A DNA stretch of 46,842 bases from Ectocarpus siliculosus. Taxonomy: Eukaryota; Sar; Phaeophyceae; Ectocarpales; Ectocarpaceae. The number at the start of each line of letters is the position of its first letter. Within the stretch, counting starts at the first letter, position 1. Positions 42,208 to 46,842 of the stretch are shown in pieces. A program made the position numbers and the translations under genes. The notes below the pieces were generated by a model. That model did no database searches and had not been told where the DNA came from. It saw only the letters and a list, made by a program, of their open reading frames with translations. The stretch lies in NCBI GenBank assembly GCA_000310025.1, contig FN649742.1, positions 1,721,947-1,768,788 on the forward strand, read 5' to 3'.

Positions 42208-42804
42208 ATGGGTTTGCGGAGCGGCAACAGCCCGGCCAACTCGTCGCAGTCGAGAATATCGGCATGGTTTGCGGCTCTGGTGGTGCTCGCCGGGTCCGTG
42301 TTCTTGCTGGAGTATGTCGTGTTTTTCAATGCCGGCAGCGGCAGAGGGAGCAGTGACATGGGCAGAGGGCAGCAGGGCACTCCTCCTGAAGCCTGGCGAT
42401 TAGCGCACCCTCCGGCACACACACGAGAGCCCGATGCCGTCGCCACCGCTCCGCAAGTGGCGACAAAAGCAGCAGAACTGCGACCAGTAGCGCCAGCTTC
42501 CTCTTCTTCTTCGTTTGGCGTTGCTCCGTCGGAAGAGGAGAAGAATGGGGTGGTGCGGGCGGAGCCAGCGAGAAGGCTAGCGGTAGTTGTGCCTGCACAT
42601 GCGGGGGATCTTGGCAAGGCTCTTAGCTCGCTGGCGACATGGCCGACGACTTGCCACAGCTCCACCCTGGTGAACGCCGACCTGATTTTGTATTACGCTG
42701 GAGGGGAGGAGGACGACGTCGCGGCCGTGCTGCCGGCGCTCGCGCAAACCGGCGGGCGATGCTTCGCAAACACGAGGCTGGTGCTGGCAAATTTGAGCCA
42801 AGAG
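42208..42804 (+). CDS. First exon of a type II membrane, glycosyltransferase-like protein (partial)
   Basis: The ATG at 42208 opens a 199-residue exon ending at a good donor (GAG before GTGAGT). A short cytoplasmic tail is followed by a hydrophobic segment (about residues 17-40, AWFAALVVLAGSVFLLEYVV) that would act as a signal anchor. Next come a Pro/Ala/Ser/Glu-rich stem and the start of a globular domain at RRLAVVVPAHAGDL with ADLILYYAGG. The layout is that of a Golgi type II glycosyltransferase, and AVVVPAHAGDL resembles the first strand of a GT-A nucleotide-sugar fold. The family is not certain. No matching downstream exons are seen before the window ends. The rest may lie beyond a long intron containing the TIR element at 43683, or the gene may be truncated. 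Confidence 0.55.
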
Positions 42805-43682
42805 GTGAGTCTCATGAATCTCCTTGGTGTTGTACAATACCTGGTACATTATTAGTCTGCATATACTTCTGCGGAATTTTTCGCTGAACATGAGGCACTA
42901 CTGCTGCTGCTGCTGAACATCGACCTCCCCCGAATCCCACGAAAGGCGCGCCCGGTGAGGTGAGGGTGTGTACGGGGTGACGCATCTCGAGCGTTTATGT
43001 AGGCCTCGGGACCATCTGCCTCGGGACCATCTCCGGCTCCCAACGCTCTCTCTCTATAATCTCTCTTGCCCCTCGAAAATTCGGAGTCCTCGGCGGTTGT
43101 TCCTGCCTCTTTCTTCCCGCTCGCTGTGTTTTCGCCTGGCGATCACTTTTGCTGCCGACAACCAACCCTAAAAATCAACAGCTATTATGTACTGGACCCC
43201 GACACAGCAGCAAGTGTTCTCCGCACGTGTTGCTCTTCTCCCTCCGGCTCCCCAACGCTGTACACGTCAATTTCTTCTTTCGGTGGTTCGTGCAGCAGCG
43301 TCGGCGCTGTGTACCTAAAAGCAAGCGTTGTCGTGGGATTGCAAAATTGCGGGGATATCGGGCTGTCTCTTTGCGTGGCTCTTGTGGCCTTCCGACGAAC
43401 GCAACAGCAACAGTCACCCCACTGGTTGGGGTGCATGAAGCGTTTTCCTTGGAATGTTTTCCCGTCAGATTGGGCAGTGTGTCCATGTGTGCGTGGTGTA
43501 CTCGTGTACGTATGTGCTCTCGAGGGTACTGCTGATGCGATCCCCTTCCCTACTACAGCTAGCTAACAGAGAAGAAAAATTAGGTGCCCGCCGGAGAAAT
43601 GGCGTCCTAGAAGGAGAGTCCGTCGGTTGGAAAAACGGAGAACGGAACAAAAAAAACTGAGAAAAAAATGTTAATATTAACG
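42805..43682. other. Sequence after the glycosyltransferase-like exon
   Basis: Probably intron. A few open frames occur but none continues the upstream domain in phase with a good acceptor. Confidence 0.4.
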
Positions 43683-43849
43683 CTGAGTCTTACGGCATGA
43701 TTATTTCGGAGATTTTTTTTCTCTCGGTCTGGGGGGGGTGGCCTGCACGGAAAAAATTATCAAGATCCAAACGACCGTCTTACGGGGTTCCTCGAGGTAT
43801 GTTTTTTTCTGAAGGATAAAAGAGGCTGATTCATGTTCTTGTGAGTCAC

Positions 43850-44560
43850 AACATGCTTCAGTACACGGTTTTGGCTCGTGTGCGACCAACAAGACACCGA
43901 GCACTCAATTTATGGGTCGCCTGCAGAGGGCACGTGTATCATCGCACGCCAGTGGCTGCAGTTTGTGGATGTCGTCGGCCAAAGGCCTCTCTCTGAAGGC
44001 ATGCGTTGTACACTGATCACACTCGACTCGGAGCAAGCGGCAGAAAAAAAAGCAACGTCCAAAACAGGCAACACCGAACCACACCTCGATTCACGTTTGC
44101 AGACCGTGTGCAATCAAAACTGGACAATACGCTCTGTTTCTGGGACGCGAGCAGAGGGTATGTGTATGACCACACGCCACTGGCTGCTGTTTGTGCATGT
44201 CGTCGGCCAAAGGCCTCTCTCGGGCATGCGTTTTTGACTGGTCGCGGGTGACACACGGAGCAAACACACGGCGGAACAAGAAAAAAGACCAAAAGTCAAC
44301 ACCGCAACACACTTCGGTTCACGTTTGCAGGCCATGTGCAATCAAAACTGGACAACACGCTCTGTTTCTGGTACGCGAGCAGAGGGTATGAGTATGAACA
44401 CACGCCATTGGCTGCAGTTTGTGGATGTCGACGGCTTAAGGCCTCTCTCTGGCATGCGTTTAAACTGGTCACATATGCAGCAGGCGCAAAAACGGCTCTT
44501 TTCGGCCCAAAGGCAAGAACGTCAGCAGAGCAATGTGGCAGGGTTGACGTTTTCGGCTCG
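43850..44560. repeat. ~228-bp tandem repeat, three units
   Basis: The block GTGTGCAATCAAAACTGGAC...GCGAGCAGAGGGTATG...GCCACTGGCTGC...GGCCAAAGGCCTCTCTC...GGCATGCG recurs from about 43880, 44108 and 44336. The last two units are more alike than the first. Confidence 0.8.
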
Positions 44561-44570
44561 TGTGCGGCCA

Positions 44571-44738
44571 GCACGACGAACGCCCTGAATTTAGATACCT
44601 GCAGAGGGCTTGTGCATGGCCTCATGATACTGGCCTCTGTTAGGCCAGCAGCCAGCACGACGAACGCCCTGAATTTAGATACCTGCAGAGGGCTTGTGCA
44701 TGGCCTCATGATACTGGCCTCTGTTAGGCCAGCAGACG
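44571..44738. repeat. Exact 84-bp tandem duplication
   Basis: The sequence starting GCACGACGAACGCCCTGAAT at 44571 is repeated without a visible difference from 44655. This suggests a very recent duplication or an assembly artefact. Confidence 0.85.
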
Positions 44739-44790
44739 GTGTAGTTCCTCGTTCTGGCACGATCGGGGTGTGACCAGGGGGTACCCCCCC

Positions 44791-44836
44791 CCATTTCTAA
44801 CAGCGATATTCCAACAAGATCGCTGTTGGAAAATGG
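44791..44836. repeat. Inverted repeat CCATTT...AACAGCGAT
   Basis: CCATTTCTAACAGCGAT pairs with ATCGCTGTTGGAAAATGG with a one-base bulge and one mismatch. The half-site CTGTTGGAAAA recurs at about 44881. It lies inside the right part of the TIR element. Confidence 0.7.
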
Positions 44837-44995
44837 GCTAATTTTCTAACAGGCCGGCCAGAATCGATGTTGGAAACTGCGCTGTTGGAAAATTGCCATT
44901 TTCCTACCCGTAAGACGCCCAAATTATTTTTTTGGCTCAGAAAAGGACCCCCCCCCAAAATCCAATCCGGAAATAATCACGCCGTAAGACTCAGC

Positions 44996-46688
44996 CTAAC
45001 CTCACAGAAAGACTGCCCGTTTTTGTCGTAGATTTAGATTTTGCAAGACAAACGATGCGCCGTATGTTGTGTTTCACCATGAACACGGTCGATTCAAGTC
45101 TCATTCTCCACGGCAATCGACTCCGCTCGGTCGAATTACCTACCAGACGACAGCACCCCGAGGTCGTCAGACCAACACTCTGTCTAGGACAGCCCTCATT
45201 CCCTCTGGCATCTATGGGTTGGGAGATGTGTTCAAAAAACAACCAAACGAAAATTCTCTGCCGCCTTTTCACAGAGAGGGTAGGTCTTAACGAAGAGATC
45301 AAACCTCGAAATCATATCCAAATTTCGTTGTAGGACTTTAAGATCCAAAGAACTCTCTTGCTGATTGGGTGAAAATTCTTCCACCGGTCCACTCTTTTAG
45401 GACTAAAAACAGGATGACCCAAACCCAAATCGGGATTTGAAAATAGGTGAAATGAATTAATCGAACCGACGTGGTTTGGGTGAACCGGAAATATGACGAA
45501 ACGCGGTCTAACTCGCATGCACGGCGCGTGCCCACGTACCGCCATCCACACAAGCTCCATCCACTACTGTCGCACACCGCCGAGCACAGAGTAGAGAGCA
45601 CAAAAGCCAACCCAAAGCAGGGGTGACTGCGCATCGTTGTTGCACGTGACTGGCGCCGAAATAACACGTGTGTGGGGTATGTTGGTCTGTGGGACATTCC
45701 CCCGTGCGTTGTCGAACCTCCAATGCACAGACGAATTGGTGGCTTTCCGTTGGACGAGGCTCGATTCAAAGTCTCACATGCACTGACATCGTGTCAATAC
45801 CGCACAGAGGTCATGTACGCGTTTGGTGTGTGCTTCTCAGGAGCGATAGCTCCCCATGTGGTGTGGCCACGTCACAACAGTACGTCACAATAGCAATCTG
45901 GCAGTTGGCAAGCCGCGGACCTCTCGGGTTGTTCGCGGTGGGCTGCAGAGATTCGTTTCTATTTGGCAGATCTGCCGTTAAGACTCACAGGCCATTTCAA
46001 TTCGTTTTGGGGCACGTCCAACTCTCGTATTATTATATCCAACTACTGTGCAATGGAGATTTGACTTCTTCGTTAAGACCTACAATATGCATATCCTCAT
46101 TTCCAGCGCCTACAAATGCACCGGGCCACCGATTTAACCCTGTATGCCACTGGATATCGAATCTAATAGGTCATCTCTGGAAGGGTAGGCCTTGTTGGCT
46201 GAAAGCTAGCCTTCTCGGGCGTTGTATAGGAGCAATCCGTACCTCTCCTATATACACTAAATTGAAGTCATACGCACCCGGTCCGATTTAAATTCGTTGG
46301 CCCCGTACGAGGGGGGGGTGCGGATAGTCGTGATGCCGTAGTCGTTAGACCATTGACCTCGCATCCCTACCAAGCTGGGACGGAGCACGCCGGGTTCTCA
46401 CAGGACCAGGCTCTCACATCACCAAGCGCGAAGCGCCGTGAGGTATTCGGCGAGTCGCATGGAGGGTGCACTGCATCCTGCTAAGGGTGTTCGGCATCTT
46501 GTGCTTACTTCCTTGCGACGGATGACAGCTAGCTGCGAATGACTTAATTTATTTTCTGGTGCTTTCACTTCCACAGACAGTTGTAAGCATTGTGTAACTG
46601 CCTCGAGGGTGCTTGGCCCATTTAACACAACGTGCGATCATCCCCTTTAGTCGGAGTGAGGGTTCTCGACCCCGCACAACATTATCTA
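44996..46688. other. Unassigned right-hand sequence
   Basis: About 1.7 kb with no recognisable gene, splice structure or transposon ends. Open frames are short and have no motif. Confidence 0.5.
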
Positions 46689-46746
46689 CTCGACCACCAC
46701 TATGGTTACCGCGAAAAAAAAAAAAAGCGGTAACCTGGTTGTCGAG
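46689..46746. repeat. Hairpin with poly-A loop
   Basis: GGTTACCGC and GCGGTAACC flank a run of A. The stem extends outward through CTCGAC and GTCGAG with a small bulge, giving a 58-base foldback. Confidence 0.75.
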
Positions 46747-46820
46747 CTCACGAAGCGATCAGCGTGTTTTACAACGTCGTTACCAAGCGACTAAAACCCA
46801 ACCCCGATTGCAAACACCGA

Positions 46821-46838
46821 GGGGGGGGGGGGGGGGGG
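46821..46838. repeat. G18 homopolymer near the window end
   Basis: Eighteen consecutive G. The length of such a run is unreliable in most sequencing data. Confidence 0.9.
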
Positions 46839-46842
46839 AATG

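Larger units (their letters stand above)
43683..44994. mobile_element. 1.3-kb TIR element containing tandem repeats
   Basis: CTGAGTCTTACGGCATGATT at the left matches the complement of the right end, with one difference in those 20 bases. A second inverted block, CGTCTTACGGG, lies about 90-100 bases inside each end. The interior is the 228-bp tandem repeat and an 84-bp duplication, with no transposase. No clear target duplication was found. Confidence 0.7.

Noticed and set aside
43066-43566. 166-residue plus-strand open frame
   Set aside because: No domain, and it does not connect in phase to the glycosyltransferase-like exon; probably chance.
46320-46400. tRNA-like stretch with TAGTCGTTAGACC and CGGGTTCTCAC
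   Set aside because: It loosely resembles A and B boxes, but no acceptor or anticodon stems can be paired, so I do not call a tRNA or a SINE.
46650-46680. GGGTTCTCGACCCC, resembling a tRNA T-arm
   Set aside because: The loop has an extra base compared with GGTTCGANTCC and no A box is placed correctly.

Overview
This is a eukaryotic nuclear window. It has multi-exon genes with long introns and GT...AG splice sites, long CAG/CTG tracts, and roughly half the sequence in transposable elements. The intron-rich genes, the poly-Gln zinc-finger protein and the mixture of chromovirus, MULE, Helitron-type and TIR elements would suit a brown alga or another stramenopile. That placement is inference; no marker here proves it. 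A run of exactly 100 N at 12154-12253 is an assembly gap of unknown true size.

Left part (1-12153). A TA-flanked MITE (884-1104) precedes a spliced plus-strand gene at 1226-6534. This gene encodes an acidic region, AT-hooks, an HUH/Rep-type nicking endonuclease domain and a PHD-like zinc finger, and I regard it as the most unusual gene in the window. It is followed by a decayed Ty3/gypsy chromovirus (about 7043-11199) and a 51-bp minisatellite (11315-11763).

Middle (12254-35353). After the gap come several strong palindromes. Next is a complete, phase-consistent eight-exon gene for a UCHL-type deubiquitinase (13852-20743, plus, 254 aa, catalytic Cys/His/Asp and oxyanion Gln all present), whose seventh intron appears to be GC-AG. 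Convergent with it is a four-exon minus-strand gene (35353-22264, about 866 aa) with four C2H2 fingers, poly-Gln and two His/Cys-rich motifs. The first intron of that gene is about 9.9 kb and splits the linker between fingers 2 and 3. It is packed with mobile DNA: a decayed Helitron-type PIF1 helicase-OTU fragment, a second copy of the MITE, and at least three TIR elements, two of which share internal sequence.

Right part (35786-46842). A 6051-bp Mutator-like element is bounded by about 117-bp inverted repeats and a perfect 9-bp target duplication. It carries a TATA box just inside the left repeat and a six-exon MULE transposase gene (DDE and SWIM motifs). Then comes the first exon of a type II membrane, glycosyltransferase-like protein, a 1.3-kb TIR element built on a 228-bp tandem repeat, and about 1.8 kb of unassigned DNA.

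Six reading-frame breaks in otherwise convincing mobile-element or Rep coding sequence are all +1, and each can be placed next to a short homonucleotide run. Some apparent pseudogenization may therefore be sequence error or slippage. The two host-like genes (UCHL and zinc finger) show no such breaks.
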